NCBI GenBank assembly: GCA_022266195.1
Contig: WHVY01000007.1
Location: 2,790,001 to 2,854,000, forward strand
Length of the DNA stretch: 64,000 bases
Direction of reading: 5' to 3'
DNA from: Tetranychus cinnabarinus
Taxonomy: Eukaryota > Arthropoda > Arachnida > Trombidiformes > Tetranychidae
Position numbers and translations under genes: made by a program. Every line of letters begins with the position of its first letter. The stretch's first letter is position 1. The notes beneath the pieces are model-generated. The model had not been told where the DNA came from, made no database searches, and saw only the letters and a list, made by a program, of their open reading frames with translations. This document shows positions 13,220-26,600 of this stretch, in pieces.

Positions 13220-16200
13220 AACTAAATAATACTTGATATTTAATTTCTGCTCAATTTCCTTTTCTTCAGATTCCAACATTTGTTCGCCAGTTCGTTCACT
13301 CACCTAAACTCCACCTTCATCATCTTTCATTATCCGTTTTATACAATATTATACTTTGTTGAACCATTTTTTACTCTTTCTTTTTTTTCTCGGCTTCTTT
13401 TTTTTCTTCTTCTTCTTACTCTTCAAAGGCTCAGTTGAATCAAGTTGACAGGTATTTAATTGGCTTTGGATTGGATATGACACACAGCATTCAATTGAAT
13501 GATGATTTTCCAAGAAAATTGAGATTCTCTTTGCTCTCTCTCTCTCTTCATCTTGTAAAACTTATTCTTACTTTTTTTCGTCTTCTTCTGCTCTCTTGAT
13601 GAATGCTCATTTGAAAAGAATTCATTTGATGACAAGCAACCATAAGGCAGTCACTAATTTTATCATCCTCATCTTCATCATCATTTACTTTTCATTATTT
13701 TTCAAGTTCCCTCTTTAATTCCCCTTTACTCTTTCAACTCCCGCCTTTCTTTAATTTTTTCTTTCTTTTTCAATCTTTCTTCATTTTCCTTTTTGCACTT
13801 AATTTCTTTAACCTTTTCCCCCCAGAAAACTCTCTCTCTCGATTCTCTCTCTCATTCATTCACTCTTTACTCACTTTACTAAAATTGTAAGTAATTTGCT
13901 CCCAATATCGATCGTCTCTACCGATTGATGAGACAATCTTTGCATCATCATCATCATCACTTTCATCATCATTCCTCGAATATAAACTCAACTTAACATG
14001 CACAATTCTTTTTATTTTCTCATTTCTCTTTCTTCTTTTCTCATTTTCCATTCTTTTTTGCTCTCTCTCCTTCATCAACTCTTTTCTTGCCTTTCATTAC
14101 CATCTTCTCACTCACAACTCACTCTCAATCCTTTTCTTTATTCATCATAATCTTTCTTTTTTCCCTCTCTTCATATTTGTTTTCATCTTCTTCAGCCAAC
14201 ATTTGAAGACCAAGTGATAAACAAACAAGTTGAATGGGAAAATGAAGGTAAAATTCATGAGCACGTAACAAGACATTTTCATTGACAACTTGAAAGATGA
14301 ACAAAGTTTTTTTTACCAAAATTGAGCAAAGTTGCTTACCGTTGTGAGTTGAAAGGGAAAAGCCGAAGAGTCAAATGGATGAAGAAGATGGATAAAGTGA
14401 GATGATAAACCAAGCACAGAAAAGGTAAGAAACTTGCACAGTAAACACGAGTAAACACAAAATGATCAGCTGTTGAAGGGAAAAGACAACAACACGAGGA
14501 TGTGTAAACACTGACACAGTAAACAGATGAAGAGAGTCAACAAAAAGTTGAATGAAAACGTTTTTTCGTTGAGTAACTGAAGCAATGTGTTTCAATGTAT
14601 GAATTTATGTGAAGCAAGAAATGCTTGTGAAGCCAACAAAAAAAGCAGCAGTTGTGATGATTAAAATTAAATCTAAATTGACAGGAAAGTGAAATAATAC
14701 TAAACCCAAAGTTGAAAGGAGAGAGAGAAAGGCGAGAGAGAGAGAGCCAAAGAGGGGAAAATATGCAATTAGAAGATGCTCACTCGGCAACTCTCTGGGA
14801 GTAAAGTGGGATGCTAAGGGAGTGATGAGGATGCAAAATGAGATGAAAATAGTCAAATTGAGAAAAAGAAGAGAATATGTTGTGTGCGCAATGGAAAATT
14901 TATAATAGTGATTAAAGGGGAGAGAGAGAAGTGAAAGATGATGATGAAGAGAAATGAAAGATGAATTGACAAAGAAGGAGAAGAGAGGCAAAAATAATGG
15001 CGCAGGAATACTCATCAATTACGTATTGAATCCTTTGTTCTTGTCTTCCATGTACAGGTTGTGTGAAAATTGCATGTAAAACTTTTTGACAGTTAATTGT
15101 TAACAGTTTGCAGTTGAACTGATTTTTGATCAACACTCATCTTCATGATAACTATAATTTCAACAATTTACATTTTTCGTCTCAACTATTTCTTTATTAA
15201 TTAAGATATTCAAAATTGATTGCAATTTTCATCTTTTCATCATTCCTCTTTCCTCTTGAACCATTTTTGAAACTCTTCTTGGACTGTTCAACTTGACATG
15301 ACAATTTATGAAATCAACTTTAATTAAGGATCATCGATCGATATAACTAATAAACTGAGTTTAATGAAATGTTTGCCAATTTCATTTTGCGAAATTGTGT
15401 CGAGATTACAACGAAAAATAGTCGACTTGGAATTTCAGTTTTCGAGGAAATCGATTAATTGACACTTTTTTCGTGGCATTTTGTTCAATTCTTATTTTTC
15501 CATGGAAAGAGTTTTTATGAAAATCGAAATTTTGATTCAAAATTTTTATGTTTATTCATTTTCAAGAGAAAAAAGGCTTTATTTGGAGATTAGTTTATCG
15601 TTATCATTCCCAGTAGTGACTGGGAGTGAAAATGTTTGGACAGAAAAGGCAAGAGTTTTGCCTTCAAATCAGGATCACCTTTTGATTACCATCATCATCA
15701 GGGTCAATAGATAACATTACTGATTGTAGAGTGAAAAGTTAATGATGTTAATCTATTATTTGAATAGCTATTGATCTTCATTTAAAGATTGGGTGAGGTT
15801 GGAATAGAAAAGGAAAAAAATATGAAATGAAATGAGAAATATTTTCATTTGGAAAAAGAAAGAGAAAAAAGAGAAAAAAAGGAAAACCTATTAGCATTCA
15901 ATGATTCAAGGTGTATCAAGCAAATCATTAATAGTTTTTGATTGTTTAAACTTCAACTTTTGCTTATTAGATTGATAGATAAGAATAATTTGCAGAATTT
16001 ATTCCAATAACTTTTCACGATTCGATATTCTTGTCTTTCTGTAAATACACTTTTCTGTGATTAATTGGAGCCTCATTATCAGGGCTCATCATGATTGATA
16101 ATTATCTGAATCATTATCATGATAAGGGTTTCTAGAGAAATCTCAATTTCTAATTATTCACCTTTTCTCTATTTGAACACTTAGAATGTTCATCTTTGAA

Positions 16201-19200
16201 AGTTGGTTTCAAATTTTTTCTTCTCATGGTAACATCGATTTCCTTCTGATTCAGAGTGCAAATGAGTTTCTCAAACTGTGAAATTAAAGATTGTCACAAA
16301 TTGTGATCGTTTCCAGTTTCCTTGGTTCAATATTGAAACAGAAAAAATGAGAAAATGAATCTTCATTTTGTTTCACTTTCTTTGACAGATTCATTTGGAA
16401 CAAAAATTAAATCTCGAAATTAAGATATTTCAATGTTCAGCTAAATTTAGCTGAATATTTGAAATCTATTTTTATGAAAATTTCCATCTGATGAAGCAAA
16501 TGTTAATCATTGAAAAGTTAATCAATTTTGGAGAACATTTTGAATCATTTCACACTTTGATTAACTTGAACATGAAATTTTTCATGAGTCGAAAGAAAAT
16601 TATTCAAACATTTTCTATTATTCAATATTGATGAGAATCGGGAATAATTTCCTAATGGTCACGTTTAAATGATAATCATTATCATTATTATTATTCCTCA
16701 ATCATAATGGACTGATAGTTTTTTTTCTGGACACTTTGTTTGATCTTTTATTGATTACGATATTTCAACCAATTGAACATTGAACCATAATCATTTGCAA
16801 ACAAATATTCATGATCTGAATGGAGATAAACTTGGCAACATTTCAACAGAAGCAAAGAACGAGAAACAAAAGTAACAACAAAAAGTTGCCATTGACTCGA
16901 GTCCAATGAGATGAAATCAGTGCAATCAATTGGATCATTGAAGTTCTCCATGATAATGGTGATTCTCATTAACATGAATAAGTGAGAAATTGTTGACGGG
17001 TTCAGTTGAACCAATAGATGAATAAATAGACCGTTAGTTGTAAAACAGGGTAAAAAGAGAAAAGTGTTTTTTTCTTCTTTCTCCCCTCAAATTGTTATTA
17101 TTTTTTATTGTTTTATTTTTGTTTTATGTTTCTAATTAGCATGGTTATTACAAGTAAATCTGATCCTTGTGAGTATTTCCAGCTATTCTGTTATTCAGTC
17201 GAGATATACTCTGATGAGTTTGGTAATAAATTCATCCAAGTGAAGCGAAATATATATTTTTTTTCTCAGTCCAATATTGATGATTAAATCTTTAGAGTAA
17301 AACAGTGGTTCGCTTTAAATGGGCAACTACAGAGAGAGAGTATAAAATTGACCAGCAAAAATAATGATCATTATTCGGATTGCAGATTCTTCTTTTGTAT
17401 GAACAATCTGCTAATCAATTAGGACCATTTGATTTGGCAGTTTCAAGGTGCACCAAAAGGCTCTCTATTTTATCACATTACAATCTATATTTATATTCAA
17501 TTTTGTTTTCCTTCTCATCAAGATTGCTTCAAGATATTGCAGGATTACATGCAACTCTGACCATTAATGAATCACCTCTTCAAGTTTGGCTTTTAATCAA
17601 AATGAAACTTTGAATAAAATCAACTTTCAGTTAACAATTGTCACCGATAAAATTTTACCAGTTTTGAGTAAATTATTGTTCCTTTTATGATCCCAAAGAA
17701 GGTGAAAATGGTCAGTAAATTACAGAATCAAAGAGTCAATTTGAACAGCGAAATCATCATTTTTGTTTCAACTTTTCTCGTTTGTTTACATGACTGTTCA
17801 ACAGAGTAGAAATGATTGCGGATGCAGACGACTTAATCATTTCGATTGCACTTGTTTTCACTGGAATTTTTCGCGATTTTTGATCGATTCAGAATTCCAG
17901 CAGAAATTCAGTTGAAGCGAAAGATAACGAAATTTTGGATTTATTTAAGAAAAATGATTTTTCTTGGTTAAAAATTCTGATTCTCTTATTTTGCAGATCC
18001 AAAGTTGGTAGACACAATTTTGTTCATGCTTTATTATTTCAATCTGCAATTAATTTGCTAATTCTCGATAGTTAAGTGTAATTAAATGTTTGCTTGTGTT
18101 TTGTCTGCAAAAGCATTTTGTACTGTTTCAGGGAAACTTTATGTGATGAAGAATAAATTCAATTCCAGTTTGTCTATTAATAAGTTTAACCTTGTCTAGT
18201 CCATTGAGAGCAGTTCTAATGCTATTAGTCTGTCCGAGGAAATGACAATTTTTTGAATTCGAACTTCTCAATCTTTTCGACCTGAGTTCTGAAAAATCAA
18301 TTTCGCTGAGATTTTGGAATCATGTCCAATAGCCGAAAATTTCACGTTTTAATGATAAATCTGTTATGAAGCAATTTGAAAGTTCATTTGGATAGAAGAG
18401 ATAAAGTTGACAGAATCGACAGAAAACTCCTTGAAAACCGATCTCTCAGTTGATCCAAGTTTGGTTCAAGTCCTCTTATGTGCTTCGTAAACCGATGGCT
18501 GAGGTCAACAATGGATCGAATCTACTTCTCAACTGTTTGTAAGGTTGACCTTTAAGATGAATCAACTGTTCGGACTACTTGACTGCTGCCATCTCTTGTC
18601 TGAAGAGAAACTGGATTCAAATGAAATGTGTGATTGAATTGTGAAAATTGTTACGTTACAATAATCATAATTATCATATTTCGAACTTAATGAGCAAAAA
18701 ATGAATCATCACTTTTACCCACAAAGAGAAAAGTAAATTTCAAATGTTGATCCAAAGCAAATTAAATTTCCAATTAAATCTCATGAAACTTTGGTGAAAC
18801 CATTTTGAATGATAAAAATGGTCAAGAGGAAAAGAAAAGGCTTTTATTATTTACCGTTATTTGTGATAATGTTTACCTACCTTTTAAATATCTATTGATA
18901 AAAGCTGTTGATATTATTTGCTTTTGGAAAATGAGGTAAAAACTGTCATCTTGTTGGCTCATCATCACTTGAAATGAATAGGAATCAATTATCATGAAGC
19001 ATTTTATAAGGAAAGGTGAGAGAAGGGAAAAGAGAGAAGAAAAGGAAAAGAAAAGTTTTCAAGTTTCTTCTTTTTTCCAAATTAATATTTCCATGAAAAT
19101 TATCCTTTAAACTCTCATTAATCTTGTATTTACACATTGAAAGTCCAGCGGTTAACCAGAGTCCAGATGAAAATAAACAGAAAATGTAAAAATTGAAAAA

Positions 19201-21510
19201 AGTAAAGGAAAAAAATGTTTCTCAAAACTTTTACTCTTCAAATATTTACTCAAAAATGGTTCAACTGTTATTAGTATTCAGCCAATCTAACTGGACATTG
19301 ATGAAGTTGCAATGGCAAGTGCAGACTTGATAAAGATTGATTACAATCAATGATTCATGGAGAAGTTCTGTGAAAATCTTCTGTCCATTTCTATTCATTG
19401 AATTTCAGTCCTTTTTTGTTCAATTTTTTGCTGTTGTTCAAAGAAAATCTTTATTCATTATTATTTTACTTATGAGAAAAAAATGAACGTAAAGATGACT
19501 GAAAATGAATTTCATATTTGTATTAAATATTATAAGTAAATGTATGTGAATAGGATGGAGGAAGGAAAAGGATCATTGATAAATTTATTCATTGAATTAA
19601 ATGAAAAGAACTGAATGGTTATGGAATAAGATGGGGAAAGAGAAGAGCAAAAAACTGAGAAATGGCCATAAATTTCATTGAACATGATGATAATCAACTG
19701 AACTTGTTATCCTTTTCAAGATTTTATCATCTTTATAAATCAAAAAACATTTTGCTAACTTTGTGTAGATACAATTGCGAACAAAAAACTGGAAACTTTG
19801 TTCACTTTGCTTTTTGGTGATTTGCTGTTCACTTGTTTTCAATATAATTCAGTCGAGTTGAATAAAATTTGAACAGAAAATTCGATAATTTGTAATCTAT
19901 TTTATTGCTGACCATTTTTGTGGCCCTTTTCTTCTTGTTTGGCTTCAATTTCAATAATGAAATGTCAGGCTAAAAGTCTCTTGAGCACTTTTGTTCAGTT
20001 GCAAGAGGAAAGTGAAATAAATCAGGAAGAGGTCAAGTTCAATATTAATGGTTATCATCAGGGTGATGATGAGATAAAGAGGAGAAATTCGTGCTTTCTC
20101 GGAGTAAAAAGCTTCATCTTCTACAATTTACAATGAAATTGTTAGTTTATTGAAGAATATTTTGAACCCATTTTCTTGTTCATTCAAAAATGGACTGATA
20201 ATCAACTGTAAGTTGATATCGACTGTTTATTATCTTGAACTCTACTAGGATTGACTTTCAAAAAAGACTCAATTTTTTAAACAGTTTCGATACTAATTCA
20301 TAGTTAACGTCATACCATTAAATAAAGGTTTTTAAATGTTGATTTGGTGCTTTACGGTAGATCATTCAGTTTCGACCTAACTTATCTTTCATATTTTAAC
20401 GGGTATTTTTTCCCCAGTTCGCGACCAAATTCGGTAACGAGCCTGTATGTGGATAAAAGACTGGATTATGGTTGATTAATAAGTGCCCTTCTTGGGTAGC
20501 ACAATCGCTGTGCTAATCATTGGCTTCTAACCTTTTTCATTTTCATCTTAAGCTGATTCCATTATATCTGAAGCTTTAAAAAATGTTTACAGTTAGGAAA
20601 CGAGAAAATGAAAATCTGAAATGGGAATCTGAAAATTGGTATTTATCTGTTGAGTGAGAAGAGTTGAGATTATAAGTTGATTGAATAAAATGTTGTTTTT
20701 GTAGGCGATTACTGTGATTCAGTTGTGCCAACAAGTTGACAAGTTTGTTGTTCAACTCTTTTCAGCTTGTTAACTCGTTCTCATTGAAGCGTTTTTTTCA
20801 ATTCAAACCATTTCATGTCCAAATCAAATTAACCATGCAACAAGAAACTTTCAATTGCCTTTCTCCATCTCAAAGGAATGCTTTCTTTTTGATCACTTAT
20901 ACATCATCATCATCATGATATGACGAGAACAATGTTGATGATGAAAAGTGATGAAGGCGAATCAATTGAATAATGTGGTTGAATATGGAAAAGAAGATGA
21001 AGAAGAAGAAAAAAATGATTAGAAAGAAATGAGTTTCTATTAAAAGGGCGATTCAAGTGAACACAATCATTTGTTGTTGTTCAAATGTTAAACAATAAAA
21101 AAGGATAAAAAAGGTTTCATGAGAAACAAGGAATAATAATGATGATAATAGAGAGAAAAGGGTTTTTAAACAAAAAAAGGTTGACAGTGGGACAAGAATA
21201 ATGATGATATTGACAGGGATGATAAAGCGAAAGATGAGAAGAGAAAATGAAGAAGAAAAAAAAGATTGACATTGAAGGGTTAAAACTTTGTTCCTTCATT
21301 CTGCATTTCAACTTTTCCCTCATCAAACATGCTTTAATCAGAAGGGATTTTTTTCACTCTCATCTAATAACAATGATATTCACTGTTGTTCAATGAGGGA
21401 ATTGAATACTTGAAGGTTGCAACAATTATTAGTCAACTTTCATTTTGTATCACCACCCATTATCATCATTAAAACCGTCAATTATTATTAACCATTTGAT
21501 GAATTATGAT

Positions 21511-21532
21511 AGAAGAAGAAGAAGAAGAAGAA
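21511..21532. repeat. (AGA)n microsatellite
   Basis: Seven AGA units. Similar purine triplets are common from 20990 to 21260. Confidence 0.85.
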
Positions 21533-23629
21533 TGAATCTAAATTTTGGCAAATCTGAGAAAATGGAAGTTTTGGATAAACATTTTCATTCTCTTCAGATT
21601 AATTTTCATTTTCAGCTTAATTCCGATGATTGTATCACAAAATTTGCTAGTTAAGACGATTATACAATTAATCTATCAAGTTAATTCTTTTAATTGGTTA
21701 ACAGTTAAATTGATTCAATCATTTGATTTTTATTTTACTTTCTCAAACCGAGGCCCAAAATTTCAGACTTTTTTTTATCTGAGACCCAAAAGAAGGAAAA
21801 AAGTTCACCAAATCTCAATTGCAAGTGAAACCATTTTTCTTCATTAATTTTGTACTCACAGCCAATTAATTATTATTATAAATATTACAACAAATTGTAA
21901 TTAGCAGTGAGCAGCAAATAATTGGATGGTAACGAGAAGAAAGGACTTTTTGAATTAACTGAGATTTTACTGAATTTTCTTGCAATTGTTTATCATTTAG
22001 AGAATGAAGAAGAAGAAGAAAAGTTTCGAATAAAAAGTCAGCAGAAAAAAATACAATATAAATCAACATTGAAGCCAAACAACAACAAGGAACAAATTGA
22101 TGATCAAATTGCTCAAGGCAATTAAATCTGACAATTAGATTCTTATAATCAAATACGCAAAGGGGAAGTTTAAAGATGAAGAGGAATGAAAATGAAGGTG
22201 GAAAAAGTAACAAAAGTTTATCTATTCCTTTACCTTGCAATCTTAATCTTGATTCTGTCTTCTCTCGTCTTCTCTTCATTTTCATGTTCACCTTTTCCTC
22301 AGGCCTAACAATTGTTAATGCAATTGTCCCAATTATACAGAATTTTCATTACAGATAAAAAACATTCAACACTATATCTTAATTATTGGTTTACATTCAA
22401 TCACAATTTCTTCATGTTTGCTTCCTTCTTCATGTTCATCTTCAATTATTATCTTGCAATCATTTTTACTTTTCTTCTCATCTTCTTCTCAACCCTTTTT
22501 ACCATCTTGTTTCTGGTATCTTCATCATGGAACATGTCGAGTGAGTTTCGTTTTTTGTTTCAACATTTATCATTCTCTTTTTACTTTTCTTCCTTGTTTC
22601 AAACTCTTTCTTCCAAATGATTATAAGATTCACTGTCTTTACGGAACAAATGAACACAATCATGGCGATGATGATAAACTTTCATCTAACATTGTCTTTC
22701 TCCCTGTGAATCCATCTTTACGCCATTCTTTGTCAACTCTCTCTGAAAACAAAATTGAAAAACACTCAATTTCTGTATCTAATTAAAGAGAAGAAAAAAC
22801 AGATTTTTCTGGAGTTAATTTGTCTATACTTTTTTCTTCTTCGCCTCCCTCTTCTTCATCTTCTTTACATCATCTTTAGTCTGTCTTTTACTTCTTCAAT
22901 CAACATTCATTTCATTTGCTTCAGTTTCATTTCATCTTTTCAGTTCCATTTCATTATTCTTTTAAAATATTTCGCTACCATTTTCCTTTTCATGAAATAA
23001 AGAAAAGAAATTCATTCTCAATCAATTCATGCTTCTCATTTTCATTGGAATACTTGTCAAATTATTGACTCATTTCTTTTCTTTGTTCACATCTTTTCCA
23101 CCTTTTCCTCTCTACTTTTGCACTACAATTTTTTTTCTCGCTGCACTTAGACTCGAGTCTTTCATTTAATAGCCAATTTCGCAGTAAACTTTGCCTTTCC
23201 AGTCTCAACATTCCTGTAATTATGATTATCATTGTATGATTGTTACTATCATTGTTATTATCTTGCCAATTCCTGGGAGAGAGAAAAGAAGATCTTTCAA
23301 ATCGATTGTTTTATAAGAAATGTTACAGCATATTACATGTGTAAATTTGTATTAATAATAATGAAGTTAAAGGGTTGAAGAAGGGAATAAAGGAGTGAGA
23401 TCAAGATTGGGTAAAAATTTTTTCGCCTTTTCTCATTTTCACGGGAAACAACAATTTTTCAAAAATTTCAACTTTTGCTTGTTGAGTAAAAAATGATTTT
23501 TTTGCTGTTTCACAGTTTACTTGCTTGGCTTTGAGCGAACCTACAATTTGTAAAAAAAATGAAAAATCATCTTTTTATTAGGAAATATCATCTATTCAGA
23601 TGAACACATAATCATGTTAACAATTTGAT

Positions 23630-26600
23630 CTAGGAAAATCGTTGTTTCAATCCATTTACTTGGCTTACAAGTTGTTGAATAGCTTCGCTTCTGTTGGGGT
23701 GAAAAGACAAAAAAAAACGAAATAATGAATTTTGGAACAAAAAATGTTGATTAATGAAAGGTTCGACTGTTGAAAAGTTAATTTGAAATACTCACTGTGA
23801 GGTTAAAATTTTTTTAACTCCCCCTACTTGATGGGAAATTATGGAAGACTTCATTTTTCGTTCATCTTCTCCTTTACCTTTGGTGGCTTCGCTTTCTTTT
23901 AATTCATTTTGATATTTAAACTTTAACCTAACTTGATCCAAACGGTTACAATAGCGATCAATTGATTGGCTTATCTCATCCAATTCCTTTTGACAGGTTC
24001 GTTCGGCTTCCGATAAATGGTTTTGATGGGATTGCATGGATTCCAAAATTCTTTCAACTCGCTGAGAAAGTTTCTCTTGCCTTTCCAATGTTTCGTCAAA
24101 CTTGATGCTGGTTGCATTGATATCTGAAATTATGGAATCTTTTTCACTTGAAAGTTTTTCAATCTCTTCCAATTGTAGCTTTTTATTGGCAATTAAAGTT
24201 GACGCTCGTTTGACCAAAACTTCGGTCGCCTTTTCCATTCGAGCGATATATTCTTTTCTTAAAATATCGGTTGTATTGAGTAACATTTGGAGACAATCTG
24301 ATTTACTTGGTTCCTTGTTGGACTCGGACTTGATGTGAGGAGCATTCATTGATCTTTTCAAAATTTGATTGATGTGCACATTAAAGCTAATCGAGTCGTC
24401 CAGATTTGATTTGGATTCAGGTTCATCGGTGAATCCAACATATTTATAGTGAACTGATGACAACCTTTGAGTGAGTATTTCTCCGGTTGAGAGTAGCACA
24501 GCTACAGAATAAAAGCCCCGCCGTGCTACTAGAGCAACACCTAAAGGAATGCACATTGGAACAAATGAGCTTGGTGCTGCAATGGGTTTGGTGCAAATGA
24601 GATGTTCAATGATGCTTTGTTCAATATCATCGAGAGAAGAGAATTCACATGATTTGAGTCGATTAAGAAAAGGTATGTTGATGATGTGAACACCGGCTTC
24701 ATGAGAGCAAAAGTATATTTGAGGATTGGCTGCAGGACGGATTAGGCGTAAAGGCGAAGAGTCATCTTGATCATTGACTGAAGTAAGTGTTAAAACTAGC
24801 TCTAAACTTTCAACGACAAACAGTGTTGGAGGATTGGTGAATAAACGGGCTAAGCCTGGATTGATATTGGAGGCATTGGGGTAACGGGATTTTGAAACAA
24901 GAGATGAAACAGTTTCATCTGCAAGATTGAGAAGCAAATCATCATTTTGTCCAATAAATGTACTTGAACGAATTTCAAGGCCTTGACCAGTTTCTCCATT
25001 ATCATCAATCACCTCTGGATTATCCAATGCTAAGCAATGGTAAATCATTCCTGATGAGGTGGCAATAGCCAATAGTGTTGGTGCACAATCAAGACAAATG
25101 ATACTGGAAGCATCGACACCGTAATTATCTTCTGCCGGTGGTCTCATTGTCAATGGACCCAAAATCCGTTTGGATAAGTAAGTATTGTGAAGATCATTAT
25201 AGACAAGCAAAACATCACCATTTCCTTTAAGAACGTAAATTGGCCATATACAGAAATCTTCTTCAATCAGGGTTGTGTTTGTTGCTGTATTTGCTTGAGA
25301 TGTAGCTGCACTTGCTGAAGAGGCAAAAGTTTCATTGCTGTTGTCTTGTTTGGTGAGCCTTTTATCAATTGGTAGACCAAAATCAAAGCTAACAGCAATT
25401 TGACCAAGAGATGAGGCAAACTTGTATGAAGAATATTTCACCTCTGAATTAGATGGATCGCTTAATTTAATTTCTTGGAAACATATATGTGGGCTTGAAA
25501 TATCATAAATGCTGAAGAAAGATAGACAAAAAAGAGGATGAAAAGTTGAAGATAACGGTAAGTAAAATGTGTAACAATTTATTGGTCATGTTGTGGTCTG
25601 TTGCCTGTTTATGTTTTCACACCAAGTAATGGAAAGTAAGAGGTGAAATTGATAGCGCTGCTAAGCTATAATCATAATCCTAAATAATACCATTTAACCA
25701 ACATAAAACATTTGCAAACAGCCAATAATTGGAATGATATCAAGTCAAAGTTGTAACCATTCTTGAGCTATTCGTGCTTTTTATACTTTCAATTTTCTTA
25801 AATATAATCGTAATTTCTTGATATTACTAATCTTGCTCAATAATGTCAAAAAATCTGCATCTTTCTGAGAGCTTTCATCTTGACTGATTACATGATTATA
25901 TTCATCCAATCAAGTCGAGAATACAATTTTTTTCAGCTCACAACATATGATTTTCATTGATCATCATCCAGATGAAACGAATTAGTTAAGCCTAAATGAT
26001 TCTTAACTCTATTTTACTGATTTTGCTTATGGTTTACTGGCTGTAATGAGTATTTTGTTGACTTGATTAAGTAATGATGACCATAATTGTTACTAATAAT
26101 AATGAGAATGGCAATTGTTTTGATCAAAATGAATGGCTGAAGCTAAATTAGGCAAAAATGATCGTCATCAGTTTTGTGTGAAAAATTTATTTTAAACTGC
26201 AATTGAAACAAGATCTTACCGAATACAATCATCATTGGTAAGGATTGCAATATGAGATGATCCTGAGGGTGATCCTGGATGCCAACGAGTCTCCAAAATT
26301 GCAATTTGCTGATTACAAACAAAAAATCTTTCAGCAAGGCCAATGGTCCTGTAAGAGACAAATAAGAGACAAATTAGCGTAAAAACTAGTGAACATGTTT
26401 GTAAGAAGAAGAAAGTCGTTCATAAATTGTTATTGTAAAACAATTACTATTGAGAAAAGAGGAAAACTATTAGACAATTGAGGGTAACAATGAAATTAAT
26501 TGAAATCTATTATGGGTATTGCTTCAATTGAATTTTGTGTGAGGTTACAAAATTAACTAATTGCATTGACATTGATTGAGTATTGTCTGTATCAATGAGG

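Larger units (their letters stand above)
12241..23629. other. Gene desert, part 2: noncoding DNA with strong purine-strand asymmetry
   Basis: This stretch alternates pyrimidine-rich (12260-12360, 13375-13400, 13670-14180, 22400-22640, 22830-22960) and purine-rich (14700-14990, 20990-21250) blocks. The apparent 137-codon minus-strand ORF at 14605-15018 and the nested ORFs at 21866-23000 follow these blocks and have low-complexity hydrophobic products. I see no conserved domain, tRNA or rRNA. Conserved short exons cannot be ruled out by eye. Confidence 0.5.

Noticed and set aside
14605..15018. 137-codon minus-strand ORF with hydrophobic product
   Set aside because: It lies opposite a purine-rich tract. 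The product is Leu/Ser/Phe low complexity without family blocks or splice context.
18455..18480. B-box-like ggttcaagtcc suggesting a tRNA
   Set aside because: No matching A box, anticodon arm or pairing acceptor stem could be drawn around it.
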